Part shown: positions 25,326 through 37,565 of the stretch, piece by piece | Position numbering within the stretch: the first letter of the stretch is position 1 | Layout: every line of letters begins with the position of its first letter | DNA from: Rhinopomastus cyanomelas | Lineage: Eukaryota > Chordata > Aves > Bucerotiformes > Rhinopomastidae | Direction: 5' to 3' | DNA: 64,000 nt | Assembly (NCBI GenBank): GCA_013400115.1 | Contig: VXBP01004470.1 | Coordinates: 124,001 to 188,000, forward strand | Notes under the pieces: model-generated | Database searches by the model: none | The model's input: only the letters and a program-made list of their open reading frames with translations | What the model was told of the DNA's origin: nothing | Translations under genes and position numbers: made by a program

Positions 25326-28300
25326 TGTGACTCCAAAATCAATGTTTGACTTCAAATTTTCAGGCAAAAGTCCGACATAAACATTATTTTGCTCTCACTC
25401 TGACCAAACAATCAGCAACTGCATCTACACAAGTCCACTGTAAAAAAACTACCATTTTGCACACCTTCAGTTCATTCAGCCACAAGGTCTTAAAGTCAAA
25501 ACTCAGCAACTTAAACCTCATTTGAAATAAAAAAAGCAGCCAATACTTAATTTATCCTCACAAAACTGATGTACTGTTCCCTGCTTCTCATTATATGAAG
25601 CCACCAGAACAGTATAGGATATTGTGCCAAATGTTAGAGGTGCAGGTCTGGAACATCTCATCACGCTCCCAGTGAACTCAAGTAAAATCTTCCATCAAGG
25701 TTCAATCCAGATTCTGTCCATGTACAGAATTATGTATGATCAAATGTGGAAAAGACCACAGTGTAAAATGCTATTAAAATTAAGCACCTCAGCATCAAGG
25801 TTATCATCCATGACAGGCACTGCAGGGTTTTCAAACAGAGCTATATATGCCTGTCCATCAACAGTCGAGAATTTTCATTGCAATCAAAAATAAAAAGCTT
25901 ATACATTTTTGGTGCGGAAATTCTTTCAATACACTTCTGGAGAGGAAGTCCCTTATGGCTGAATTTTTCATATCTACCAGTCATTCACTGGTAAGGATTT
26001 TCACCTCATTTAGATTTTATCTTATTCTCTTCAGTGACTGATTTTTACAATTAAACAGTCAATAACACTCTCACAGCACAAAAAAGTAGAATATTTTTCT
26101 TCACCTTCCAAGAAGCATGGTCTATGGATAGCAACAGTACTCCCTCTGGACTCACTATAATTTCAGAAGTCATATCAGAGACATATCTGAAAGAACTCAA
26201 AATACTATACTTATACAGCTTTCATAATTTGCAAATCTTAAAAATAAGAACAGATTAATAATTTATCTTGTCACTCTGTAAAGCGATGACTGGCACCAAA
26301 ATTCATTGGCTAGCAGGACTGGGAATCACCACCTTCCTTCTGGTCTAATCCCTGACTAGCTTCAGTTTACAGACACTGTCTTAAAACTTTATCTGCTCTT
26401 CTAAAAATCCTTATCTTAAAAGACATTCTCTTCTTATGTAAGTATTTCAGCACAGGACTCAATATTCTATGAAAATAGACAAAGGCTCTCAAAACTCTTT
26501 TCTGAAAGGCAAGGCTTCCACCTCCCCCATTATATTTTGACATTCCTGAACTCATTCCAATTCAACACCTTCCATGACACGTGGATACCAGAACTGGACA
26601 GTACAAATGGCTTCACTAACATACTACCATACAGAACACATCTTGCACTGCTACTCAGTATTCCTTATTCAAACATCTAAAGATCGCATTGTTCCTTTCG
26701 CCATCAAATGAACTCCTGGTGATAGCTATTTGTCCACCGTAACAGCCTAATAGTTTCCAAGTTACTGCTTTTAAAAATACAAATGACATCTATATTCACA
26801 TCTGCTATCACATTGTTATGACAAGCAATAGATAGAAGAAGCATGGTGGGGAAATCCTGGGGAAAAAAAGAAAAACTGGTGAAACTGATTGCTAAGGCTA
26901 CACTGCTGGCCATTATTAGTCACTATTATCCACTACAAGATGACACTTAAATGTGAGAAACATAATATTACATTCTGAACCATGGAGGGCAAACATGTCT
27001 AAGAGGTAGTGAAGTAATGCGTATGAAAGCTTTTGTAATGTCATGTTTAAGTAATTGAGACAACATTTCTGACTAACAGAGCCACGGAAGAACAGGAACT
27101 GCAGGGTAAGCAGGGCCGAAAGTTGTCTTAAAGGTTTGTACCTCAATATCAGGGAGGAAATGACGGAGATAATAATTTAAAAAGTCACAAGCAAGAACCG
27201 ACAGAATCTTCACTACCTCTTTTAAGAAAACTGTTACAAGATCAGTAACTTTTAGTATCAAGAATGGTACCTCAGTGACACTGTAGAAAGACTTGGCAAG
27301 GTCCTCAAGAATACCACTGCAGCTACAAATGCATTAAGTAACACCATAAAGACCAGCTGGTCATGCAAGGTCTGAAAAACTAATGAACAACAAATTCTCT
27401 TAAAATTTTGAGACTAGATACAAGAAGGAATCAATTGAGTCTATATTTATTTGCTGTAACAACAGTTTTTGTCTTTCTAAACGAGAAGTTAAAATCTCTA
27501 AAAGGTCTCCTCATTTGACAAGCATCAGCAGAACACCAAAACACTGAGAAGTACTCATATCTGATCTCAAACCTGTGAGATACAACTAAATACAGTGTTT
27601 TTTCTCTTCAAAACAGAATTATAAGTTTTTCAATCACAGAACTTGAAGGTCCTTTGGATAGTATCTCAAGAAGAATTAAATAATTCACATTCTGTGCAAT
27701 CACAGTGTGGTTTTATGCTGAAATCATTAATAAAAGTCATCAACGTTATTTAAAACAACTGATAAATGATGGAGGTTCTTGGCTGAAAAGGCTTACATTT
27801 TATGTTCATTTAAAGCTTGCTTAGAAAAGATAAATGGAGAGATGGAGGCATTCTTAATCTTTCCTGGTTTAATAATGTAATTTATTAGCTGCCCATAAAA
27901 AAGTGAAAAAAGACCATTGGGACATACTAACCCCAAATCTTGTCCCTGAGAACAGAAAGGTTAGAAGACATTAGATTTTCTGTCCACTGAAGCAGTATTT
28001 TAACCTACAGTATCCCCAGCCTACTCTTAAAAGCATCCAATAAATAAAAATCTACAGCTTACTAAACTGCCTATGTTTCCTGAATCTATCAACCCTTTTC
28101 AAATATATCACTCCAAAAATGTTGCATTTTCAAGTCTGTTTCATTTCTTTCTCTGTGCAGTGCACAGGAAGCTGTAATGAAGAAATTCAGTGCCCTCTTT
28201 ACAGCTACCACAAGACTTGCCTGTCTCTGCCCAATTCTTCAGTTCCTTTATCTTACAGGAAACCTTCAAAGCTTTACACTTTCCTTATGTAGCTTACTCT

Positions 28301-30004
28301 TCTCCTTACTCTAAATTCTGAAAAGCAGAACAAGCCTATCAGTATAAGTCAGTAATTTTAAAAGCACTGTATTTTAGCGCTTTAAGGCTCAAAGAGAACA
28401 AGCTGGTGTGGCATCATTCACATTTTTTTAGCAGTATTTACTACTGAAGAAAATTGCACTCTTTAGAACATTTTACCCATTCTGTTTCTGCATCGATGCC
28501 ACAAGAGATCAAAACAGTACTGATAAAATACATCTAAAAAAAGGCATTTGTATCAAAGACACTCCTTAATTTGTGGAGTTAAACATACAGGTCTAAGTAT
28601 TAATCCTATGAACACATATATACATACCTTTGTGTTGCTCATGAGTCAAATTAATGGACTTTGCCATAGCTAATTCAGTCATAAAACACTTGATTAACAT
28701 CAGCCACCATAACTACAACTAGATATATTTATTTTCAGAGAATGTTTGGAAGCTCTACTTGATTTTTTCATGTTAGAATAGTTAATATCCTAAGAAAATA
28801 AAAGTAAAACTTTCTGGTTTGCTCATCCTGTGAGCTAATCATAAATTTACTTTCATTTTAAGTAATATTAACATTTTAAGACTTTTTTTTTTATACTTAA
28901 AAAGTACCCAACAGACTCATTAAAAAAAACCCCAGCCAAAAGAGTTCTGAGATTACAAGCTTGAGTACCCTTTTACTATTGCTCGGCATTTTCAACACCC
29001 CGATGTGAGCTGATTTCCTTTTTCTAGTTGCTTAGACTTTTTCAGTTTAAGATCAGTCTGTTCGTATGCCAAAACTGAACATATACTCAGCAGTATTTGA
29101 ATAATGCATCAGAATGCATGCTTCTGACACATGCTGCAATATCAACACTGTTAAATATAGTCTTTTATAGAACTGGAACAGTGCATAGTGATGACAGCCG
29201 AAATGAGGTGGGCAAGTTCTACTTTTGTGTATTCATACTTAATTTTCAGTAAGTTAATCTTTCAGCTTTTGTCTCCGAGTGACAGTTTCACACAGGAAGA
29301 GATGAAGAGGTTGAGTGGTTGAAAGTGTCAGTTCCCTTTTTTTAGGAGGGGGGGAAAAAAAAAAGTCCCGTTTCCTAGCATCAGAGAACTACAACTACAG
29401 AAGCTCAGATGCCAAATACACGCCACAAAAGAGGCGTTTATTTAACCTCATTATAGTCACCCATGGATTATTCTGTATGGCACCCTATGAAATATTTTCT
29501 GGCAAACCGAGGGAAAAAAAAAGATCTTTTTAGACGTTTACTGTGGAACCAGCGTGGTAAGGGCCCGTTTGACACCTTCGAGGGCTGTTTCTTCAGGTGT
29601 TTAACCCGTTCACAGTCAAAATAAAATTTAAACTTCGGGTTCATGGCAGTCGTGGACGGGCCTTAGGGGAGCTCAGGTGTCATTTCTGACACCTCGCAGG
29701 TGACGCCGGGGCCGTTTCCTCCTCCCAGCCTGGATAATGGCAGAAGAGCTCGGCAGCGCAGCTCTTCCCTCCCATCTCAGTCTCCGCTTCAACACCTCTC
29801 CCCGCCAGGGCTCCCCGAAGTACCCTCGCGGGCTCTGGGACCCTCGGTCGTTGTCCAGGGTCGCTGTCCGGGTTCGTCATCCAGGGCCGCCTTCCGGCCC
29901 CACCGCTCTCTCCCCTCCCCCGCCGCTGCCCGAAGCTGACCTCGGTGCCTGCCCCCGCCGGGCGCCTCAGCGGCGCGGCCCTGCCGGAACCGGCAGCTCA
30001 GGCC

Positions 30005-30020
30005 AGGCCAGGCCTGGCCT
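30005..30020. repeat. 16-bp perfect palindrome in the CpG island
   Basis: AGGCCAGGCCTGGCCT equals its own reverse complement. It lies in the first part of USP15 intron 1, within a GGCCA-rich stretch that continues on both sides. Confidence 0.7.
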
Positions 30021-30280
30021 AGCCAGGCCGCGCCACTGCAGCCAGTCCCTTCCAAACAGGGGCTACAGGACCCGAGAAAGGGTGGGAAAGGTGCTACTCC
30101 CCCTCCCAAACCTCCTTCCGTCTTCTCTACCTTCTCCCAGTAGCCTCCTACACCGCCCCGCGGAGCTGGGCGGGGGGTGGCGAGGGAAAAGGAGGTCGGT
30201 CCCTCCGCCAGCCCAGCAGCATCGGGGGCGGGGTAAGACGCCTGCCCCGCTCAGTCCGGACCCTCGTTCCCCTCCCTCAC

Positions 30281-30369
30281 CAGGTATCGCCCTTGCGAAG
30301 GGCGGTTTTGAGCAGCGCCGCCACGTCCGTACGCTGAGTCTCCAGATCCGCCGCGCCTCCCTCCGCCAT
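30281..30369 (-). CDS. USP15: USP15 coding exon 1 (start codon, residues 1-29 and part of 30)
   Basis: This is the first coding exon of ubiquitin-specific protease 15, a cysteine deubiquitinase that removes ubiquitin from targets in TGF-beta, NF-kB and COP9-linked pathways. The minus strand reads MAEGGAADLETQRTDVAALL and then KTALRKGDTW, which I recognise as the USP15 N-terminus and the opening of its DUSP domain. The start codon has a strong context (A at -3, G at +4) and is the family's usual start. The frame stays open upstream to an ATG at 30,588, but that stretch is GC-rich low-complexity sequence and is best read as 5' UTR. The exon ends in TG followed by the donor GTGAGG at 30,280, splitting the Trp30 codon. 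It lies inside a CpG island. The transcription start is not defined by the sequence; about 30,430-30,550 is likely. The paralogue USP4 was considered, but the N-terminus and later exons fit USP15 better. Confidence 0.95.
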
Positions 30370-30372
30370 CTT
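30363..30372 (-). promoter_or_regulatory. YY1-like AAGATGGCGG motif over the USP15 start codon
   Basis: The minus strand reads AAGATGGCGG, matching the core of the YY1 consensus, with its ATG being the USP15 initiation codon. YY1 sites often lie just downstream of the transcription start in this orientation, so the 5' UTR is probably short. Confidence 0.5.
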
Positions 30373-30432
30373 CTCCCCCCGGCAGCAACAGCAGCAACGC
30401 CGGCGCCAGCAGGAGCAGGAGCGGGCCGCGCT

Positions 30433-30443
30433 GCATGCTGGGA
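30433..30443 (-). promoter_or_regulatory. ZNF143/THAP11-like TCCCAGCATGC motif
   Basis: The minus strand reads TCCCAGCATGC, matching the 3' core of the ACTACAATTCCCAGCATGC promoter element bound by ZNF143 and THAP11. The flanking ACTACAA half is not conserved. It lies 64 bp upstream of the USP15 start codon, next to a TGACGC half-CRE at 30,445-30,450. Confidence 0.4.
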
Positions 30444-30511
30444 GTGACGCCGCCGGGGAGCCGCCCGCGCCCCCCTCCCTTCCCAGAATCCGCAGGGAGG
30501 GGACTGAGAGG

Positions 30512-30522
30512 AAGATGGCGGC
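30512..30522 (+). promoter_or_regulatory. YY1-like AAGATGGCGGC motif, plus orientation
   Basis: This is an exact AAGATGGCGGC on the plus strand, pointing away from USP15 and about 145 bp from the minus-strand copy. It suggests that the island may also start transcripts rightwards. Confidence 0.5.
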
Positions 30523-30799
30523 GCAGCGCCATGTAGCGCCCCAAGGCGGCCCGGAGGTCTCACGGGTCACCGGGGGGAACGGGGGCACATGGGCGCAACG
30601 CCGGCTAGAAGTCCCTCTTTAGGGGGTTCGTCCAGGTTTTGCGACACCGTGCTGCAGAGGTTACTCACACACTCATGTTCATTGAATAAAGGACTTTCTC
30701 CGTTGTGGAGTTCTCTTCAGCGTTTGGATTTGAACGCGTGCGTGAGATGCCACGTGCCTGAATAACAAATGAGGGGTTTGGATTCCCATAACTCAAAGA

Positions 30800-31160
30800 G
30801 TCACAGAAGCACAGAACCATCCAAGTTGGAAAAGGCCTTTAAGATCATAGAGTCCATCCATTAACCCACTGCTAAACCATGTTCTTAAGCTCCATGTCTA
30901 CGTGACTTTAAAACACGACCAGAGATTCAACCACCTCTCTGGGCAGCCTGTTCCGACGCCTGATGACAAGAAGTTTTCATCATGTCCAACCTACACTTCC
31001 CCTGCTGCAGCTTGAGGCCTTTTACTCTTGTCCTGTCACTTGTTGCCTGTGAAACCAACACCCACCTCTCTTCAACCTCCTGTCACACAGTAGTAAGTTC
31101 TTGCCTCAGCCTCCTCTCCAGAATAAACAGCTCCAGCTCTCCAGCTCCTTTAAAATGATC
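30800..31160 (-). mobile_element. CR1 LINE fragment
   Basis: It contains 'taagatcatagagtccatcc', 'ctctctgggcagcctgttcc', 'tgcagcttgaggccttttac' and 'ctcttgtcctgtcacttgtt', all reverse-strand CR1 3' region. It sits just right of the USP15 CpG island. Confidence 0.92.
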
Positions 31161-31387
31161 TAGTCTCTATTATTGTGCAAATGCTGTTGGGACTTTAAGT
31201 AGGCCGTGTGACTTGCATTAACTTTCTCAGACCTGTTCAGAAACCAGTGGATTACGTGTTGTGTTTGTTTCAATCCTTCTCGTCTAAAGCTTGTACAAAC
31301 AGAGTAACCTGTTGTTTATCACTTCACCAAAACAATAAGGCCATGTGTTACATTACATGAACGGGATTCTTGCTGTCTTCACACTTT

Positions 31388-31535
31388 CAAGGTTCAAGGT
31401 TAGGCTGGATGAGGTGCTGAGTGGCATGATCTAGATGTTAGATGTTAGGATTACTGGGGTTTATTTGGATTTAGGTTGGACTGGATGATCTTTGAGGTCT
31501 TTTCCAACCTTATCATTACTGTGATACTGTGATAC
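31388..31535 (+). mobile_element. CR1 LINE 3' tail
   Basis: It contains 'aggttaggctggatgaggtg', 'ttggactggatgatctttga' and 'ggtcttttccaacctta', ending in an actgtgatactgtgatac microsatellite. Confidence 0.88.
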
Positions 31536-32154
31536 TTGTATGTAGTTTTTATAAAATCAAAATTGTGCAGAAATTTTGGACTGGCATTCTGGTTGCAAAC
31601 CCCTGGAAGTTTGTTTCGGTAGCTCTAGCAGGTGTGTCTGCAACACAGGCTATTGTGTATCTAGTCCCTTTCCTATACCCAAGTCATAACTTCATGCTGA
31701 ATTTTATGACTAACACATTTCTAAAATGTATCATAGACTGCCAGTCATATATTATAAGCTGTTAGACATTATTAGCTGTTAGGTGTTAGCACTTACAAGC
31801 TTGTAGCTGGTATAAATAGAACTAAAGATTGCTCTTGAAATACACACACAGCAAAAAAGAGAACGGATGTAAGGCTCTTATGCAACCATGGCAGTCCAAA
31901 AATAAGTACATATTTTGCCAGAATTATCAATAAAGATAATGATGTTGAATTACATGCAAAGCTGGGATTGGTGGCTGGATATTGATTCTATTGGTCACAT
32001 AGAATGTGTAAGTAAAACTCCCAAAAGGTCAGAGCTGGAATAAAAATATTCAAGAGGAGGGGCAAGCAATTTAAGGATATCTGTTATGTGCAGATTTATA
32101 TTGAGAGCTGTGAATCTAATGGCTACATTTAATGAGACAAGATAAAATGGAATT

Positions 32155-32291
32155 CACAGAATCACAGAACATTATGGATTGGAAGGGACTTCAAAAGCTC
32201 ATCTAGTCCAACTTCCCTGCCACAGAAGGATCACCTAGATCAAGATCACACAGGAACATGGCCAGGCAGGTTTTAAACTTCTCCAAGGAGA
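32155..32291 (-). mobile_element. CR1 LINE 3' tail
   Basis: It contains 'cacagaatcacagaacatta', 'gattggaagggacttcaaaa' and 'catctagtccaacttccctg'. This is a relatively well-preserved copy. Confidence 0.93.
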
Positions 32292-33822
32292 ATATATTAA
32301 TCCATTTGAATAGTGTATTTCAAATTTAAATTCAAAATTTAAATTTTCAAATCTCAGAATCCGAAAAGAAGAACCATGACAACTTGCCAGCCTCTACACA
32401 CCAGGTCTTGACAAAATAAGGACAGTTGTTTAAGCCCTGAAAGTTATCTGCGTGCCCAACTTAAATTTTTACATAAATGATACTTTCCTAGAAATTTGGA
32501 ACAAAATAATTCTTAATCCACCACGCTGGAAAAGAACTTTGTTGTTCAACAGTCTGTAGTAGGACCATCAACATTTTGCTTTGACAAAAGATTCACCTGG
32601 AGCCACCCATTCCTCTACTTTTTGGATTGCATAACTGCAGTTACTTGGTGAAAGATCTCTTGCTCCTGAGTTCACTCTCTCATGGTACGGAAACATAATA
32701 GACAGCTATCGTGTGCTACAAATACAAAAGAAGGAAAAGCAAACAAAGTGACATCTGAGGTGGAAGTTTGTTTAAGAATCGCACAGAAGAAACAGAGGAA
32801 GCCTTTTGGGCCTGTTAGTGCTTCTCGAGACATGTTGTTGCCTTTTGTGTTAGAACAGCCTCCCAAACTTGTTAAAAACTTCCCTCTACACAAAATTCTT
32901 TTAAAATGCCACTTAGTTTTGGATTAATATTTTTTAAAAAAGGTTTCTGAGCTAGCATGGAATTCTTTCAAAATACCTCTGTCCCAGAGAGTGCCTAAGG
33001 ATCCTAAACGATCTGGTAAACAGAAACAGGACTGGAACAACCTACCCTATCAGATGAAAAAGAAGCATTTGTGTTACAGATTGGTATTTTACTGATTTTG
33101 ATATAACTGGATGCAGGATATTGTAAAGCTAGCTGAGGTGGCATGCTTTCCAGTAACTGTTGGGCTTCCATCCTTACGTGACAGCAGTGCTATTGGATGA
33201 GTTTTTACAAACATGTTTTTTGTGGTTCTAAACATTGATCCTTTAAGGATGCAATTAATACAGTGTATAGTGATGCAGACATTGAGCAGATGGGCTGCAG
33301 ATAGCAAGCTGTGTACATGGGGATTCTATTGATTCCCAATACAACGTAAGTTTAGGCTCTCTGTTCTTGTTTTCAAGTCAATTAGTGGACTTGGCTAGAG
33401 AAAAATAAATGACACCTTGATTTTCAGGGACATGAAAAGCTCCACTCCTCACTGGTGGAAACCTGTGCACATAATCAATTCTGTAGGAATGACAGACAAC
33501 TGCACATCTCACTCACAGGTCCTACAGACAAATATGCCTGTATTCCTAACCCTACACAAAATCTTTCCATTTGTGAGGGGAGAAAATATTCCTATTTTAA
33601 TGACAATTGAAGAAAAGCCAATGCTTTCCAATCACTCCAAATTAAAATATTTAAATATTGAGAAAACATTCTGCTGGTTTTTTTTAATTTTCTGAAGAAT
33701 AACTTCTTAAACTAGGCAAAGAATGAACTAATATGCTAAATACGCAATCTAGAAATTTAGTTAATAAATTGAACATTTATTGATTAAGTGTTTGTTTAAT
33801 GTAAACTGAAACACTCAATTGC

Positions 33823-34000
33823 ACAGAATGAAAGAGTTGTTGGAGTTGGCAATGACCTCAAGAGATCATCAAATCTAATCATCCCACCAAAAAAGGGATG
33901 CTTAAAGAACATTACACAGGACTATATCCAGGAGGGATTTGAATATGTACAGATGAGATTACAGAACCTCTCTGGGCAGCCTGTTCCAGCTGGAAATGAT
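33823..34000 (-). mobile_element. Degenerate CR1 LINE fragment
   Basis: It contains 'gagttggcaatgacctcaag', 'agatcatcaaatctaatcat' and 'ctctctgggcagcctgttcc'. The middle section is diverged or partly deleted. Confidence 0.8.
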
Positions 34001-34230
34001 GGCACACAATGTCCAAGAAACCTTACGCTAACACCGTGTGTAACTACATTGTACGCCGTGCATTCCAAGAGATCCGTTTTTCCACTTGTGCCCAAAACCC
34101 CGTCAAACTTGCCGCTCAGCTGAGCTGAGGCCGTGTGATTAATTTATATTTACGGTACTGGAGCCCCTCTGCCCCCGGCACAGCCCCAGCACACACAAAC
34201 GCAACGCACACTGTTGGTCACCGCTTTGAG

Positions 34231-34527
34231 TCAGAAGTGGTGCTGTGCTGAGTTAGCGCTTCTAGTCAGAGGCGCTTCCACCCTCACTGATGGTCTTGGC
34301 TTTGGCCAGAGCTGGGTCTGATTTGGAGCTGGGGAGCTTTGGAAAGAGACCTCAAGGGCCCACCCTTGTAGCCCCTCTCTCCCCAGCACACACGAAGCCA
34401 ACGCAAGCAGGAGGAGGAGGGCAGACGGAAGGAGAAGCCATACAGGAACAGAAATGTCCTTTTTAAAGATTTTGGTATTACCCCGTCCGTGTTCTGTCTT
34501 CTGACATCTGGTGGAAAATCTCTCCAC
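34231..34527 (-). other. Small ORF with signal-peptide-like segment (98 codons), unproven
   Basis: This minus-strand ORF runs from an ATG at 34,527 to a TGA at 34,231. A basic N-terminal part (residues 1-27) is followed by a strongly hydrophobic run, VWLLLPSALLLLLALASCVL, then a Pro/Ser-rich tail with no cysteine framework. It looks like a signal peptide or signal anchor with an unusually long basic leader. The local GC content is above its surroundings. No family was recognised, and no splice or promoter signal was established. Chance is quite possible. Confidence 0.15.
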
Positions 34528-34989
34528 TACACTGCTTGCTCTGAATTTTTCAGAAATCCCCCACCCACCACTCTACGGGCTTATCTGGCATTTGTGGGTG
34601 CTTAATGCCAGTGAAAACCAAGGCTCTTGTGGATAAAGAGGTAATTCTGGTGTCTGGCAGGAAGTAGCAGCTATGCCATGAAACTCAAGGTGGGAGGAAA
34701 ACAAAGAAGATTTATGAATCAGGTTTATCGCTAGCAGCAGTAACGTCTCTGCATCCTAGGCTATGCTTTCCTTGCAAAGCTGAGACATCTGAGATACCTC
34801 TGAACTGCTCAGAAAAGCATATTTTTCCACAGCGACCTCTGAGCACTGAGCCTGAGCTGCTGAGCACAGTCTGCAGTAAATCCCAGCACGCCTGTGTGAT
34901 ACTGCGAGGCTGGATGCATTCCTCTCAACTACAAGTAAAAATGTTCACTTTGTTCATTGTAAATGCTGATTCTGGGGGCTGCAAGCACA

Positions 34990-35028
34990 TACAGAATCAC
35001 AGAACATTAGGGACTGGACAGAAACAAT
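34990..35028 (-). mobile_element. Very short CR1 3' tip
   Basis: Only 'cagaatcacagaacattagg' and 'gactgga' remain, the outermost CR1 3' sequence in reverse. Confidence 0.6.
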
Positions 35029-37467
35029 TGGTCCTAAAGTATATTTTTTGAAGCAAAATAGAAGCCATTAAGAATTGGTAAGAATGAAATTGTCAAAATG
35101 TCTCTCATGACCATAGGGGACACGTCTCCAGGGATCTAGGGCTCTCTCAGTAATTACTTATTGCCCCTACATTATGTTTGGGCTGGGTTTTACCTCTGTG
35201 CAAAATCAAGCAAATATGTTTATGTTATGATTGCCATGATATAACAGACCTCATGAGTGAGAAAGAAAGGAAACTTGAAATGACTTGATGTGTGAGGCAG
35301 TCTGGCAGTTGGTGAAGTTCTTCAGACTGGCCAAGCTCAAGGCAATCAGTCCCTCAGGGGAAAGGTTTTTGGCAGGATGCTAGATCCCAGGCGGGGTGCA
35401 TAGCATCAGGTGGTGACATTTCTATCCATCCACGTGTGGCTGTTCAGCATGGCTAACTGGATATTAATTTCACCTCAGTCAGATGAGGGTGGACTTAGTT
35501 GTGACACTGGAGGCTCACATGAACTCTTCTTAGCAGGACCAGGGCATCACAGAGCTGTGCCATTATGCAGTCCAAACTCTGAATGAGACAAGGTTAAACT
35601 AACAGACTGTGGACTACTTGCTTCAAAGGAGTCAGACAACGAGGGCCACAAAGCAGAAAAACTCAAAGGCACACATTCTTTAGCATTTCCTACCACGTGT
35701 TTGATGCGGGAGGAAAGGCTTGAGAAGGAAGGCAGAGTTCAGTCAGTCTGGCTTCCTAGCCCTGCAGATCCTGAGATCTAAGTGGTAGTAACCCTCTCTA
35801 GGTACACAGTTTTCTTTCATACTTACACAAAGAGAAGTTACTTACTTTCACACCATTAACTTTGTAACCTTTAGCTCGCTCCACACTTACAACCTCATTG
35901 AAAGGTATAGCTACTCTAAATAGAAAATTTAACTTTCTACATACATGGAATGGATTTTTTTTTTTGGGTTCTGCATTAATCAGAGACATTTTTACATGCT
36001 AAATGAACAGCTTCTTGCCTTGACCTCAGCCAAGTTGAAATTCTTTTTGGTTCTCTTTTCACCAAAAAAAGAAAAAGGTTTCCTTTTGGTCTTCTTTCTG
36101 AAAATATATTGAAAACTGCAATTCAGAACAGGGAAAAATGATAGGATTGTATTCTTGTTTCAGGCTGTTTTGGAATAAATACAGTAGATAATATTCTAAG
36201 TAATAGTACTTCTGCTCTTGGCTCTAGGGAAGCTCTACTTTTACCTGTACTCAATAAGTAGAAAGATGATATTAAAATATACCCTTCTGCCTTACTATTA
36301 AAACACCATAAAATGCAAAGTCTGTAAAATAGGGCATATTTTAGTGTTTGTAATGCACATACACAACCCTATAATTGCATTCTTGAATGTAATTATCTTT
36401 TATTTTTCCTTCCCTGTTTAAAACACACATGGTTAAAATTCAGAGGAAGACATTTAAAATCAGAAGGAAATATTGAGGGGCAGAACAACTTAGTCCTAAT
36501 TCATGCACTGTACCTCACTTGCTGAAATTCAGATTGTATTATTTGAAAGAGTGTGTCGTAACTATGAAACAAGCATAGTATTCTCTAGAAAAAATACTGC
36601 AGGTTAGTTCACAGCAACTTTTTTTTTTTATTTTTGCTGCAAACAACACATCTGACAACCCCCTAATTTATCTCCCACCATGAAGGAACTGAGTTATTGG
36701 GCTAATAAGCTTTGACACCTTTTTTACTAGAATTTGTGATGCCTGTTTTTAAAGTGACACTACACAGATTAGAAAATGCTATATCATGAGATAATAAATG
36801 GCACTATGATTCTCTATAGTGAAGTCTAATCCTTCTTGTAGATTAATTCTCAAGACTGCCAACACTTTACCCTCAGTAAAGAGCTTTCAGTAAAAAATAA
36901 GTATGATTCATTTTGTGAAATAAGCTTGATCCTTACTTACCTTTACTACTCCTAGTCTGCCTAACCTGATGTTTTCAGAAGGTGTCCTTTTCTGTAGTAG
37001 AATTTAATTATGTAAACATAATTAACTGTTAAAATAATTCAATGCATTTTATAAAAATAATTACATTTATGTTAAAATTAGATGAAAATCTTATTAGGTA
37101 AGGATGTCTGCTTTTTTTCCTGTTCCATCTGTAATGCAACCTTTAATGTAAAATTGAAACAAAATTAACATGCATTTAACCAAGGATGAAACATTCATTC
37201 ATTTTGCAGTTCTCTGTAGCATGACCTCAATAGCTGATGCTGTTTGATACGCAGGAAAATAGAACTACCATGTTGTATCTGATTAAGACAAACACATGCA
37301 TGAATGAGTTCTGTAACACAGTAAACCAAATTTAAGCAAGGCATATGCAAACACTTTCCCCCACAATTTTTCCCCCCTTCCAATTTCTTTCTCTGGATAC
37401 CTGATTTAATTACTGGTTCTATTATCTGCTCTGAGACCCACAGATTTATGTCAAGCAATAGGGTGGG

Positions 37468-37506
37468 GTTTGTTTTTTTTTAAAAAAAAAAAAGAAGAAG
37501 AAGAAA
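37468..37506. repeat. T-run/A-run followed by GAA repeats
   Basis: Nine T, then twelve A, then several GAA units, a low-complexity tract 60 bp before the CR1 at 37,566. Confidence 0.85.
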
Positions 37507-37565
37507 TGGCAAATATTTTTCCTGGATATAGTTCAAGGCTTCTCCCAACCTCATGAAGAATACTT

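Larger units (their letters stand above)
15318..30280 (-). other. USP15: USP15 intron 1 (15.0 kb)
   Basis: This first intron has donor GTGAGG and acceptor ttttag. Its 5' 600 bases are still inside the CpG island. It carries CR1 fragments near 16.8, 22.4, 23.1 and 25.2 kb. Otherwise it is AT-rich unique DNA in which I recognise no gene. Confidence 0.9.
29690..30600 (-). promoter_or_regulatory. USP15: CpG island, USP15 promoter and 5' end
   Basis: This is an abrupt GC- and CpG-rich block in AT-rich DNA, spanning the start of intron 1, coding exon 1, the 5' UTR and the core promoter. No TATA box is seen at a sensible distance, which is usual for a housekeeping CpG-island promoter. It contains YY1-like AAGATGGCGG motifs on both strands, a TCCCAGCATGC motif and a TGACGC half-CRE. 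All of the long ORFs in this block other than coding exon 1 are CpG-island artefacts in my judgement. Confidence 0.85.

Noticed and set aside
27620..27670. Possible CR1 tip ('caatcacagaacttgaaggt')
   Set aside because: Only a short resemblance, with no second CR1 block beside it.
29737..30447. 236-codon plus-strand ORF across the USP15 CpG island
   Set aside because: It is antisense to USP15 exon 1, rich in Pro/Arg/Ala/Ser and without any domain. GC-rich islands lack stop codons, so long ORFs are expected.
30063..30588. Long minus-strand ORFs overlapping or extending USP15 exon 1 upstream
   Set aside because: The ORF from 30,588 is in frame with USP15 but low-complexity; the family starts at MAEGGAADL. 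The others are out of frame.
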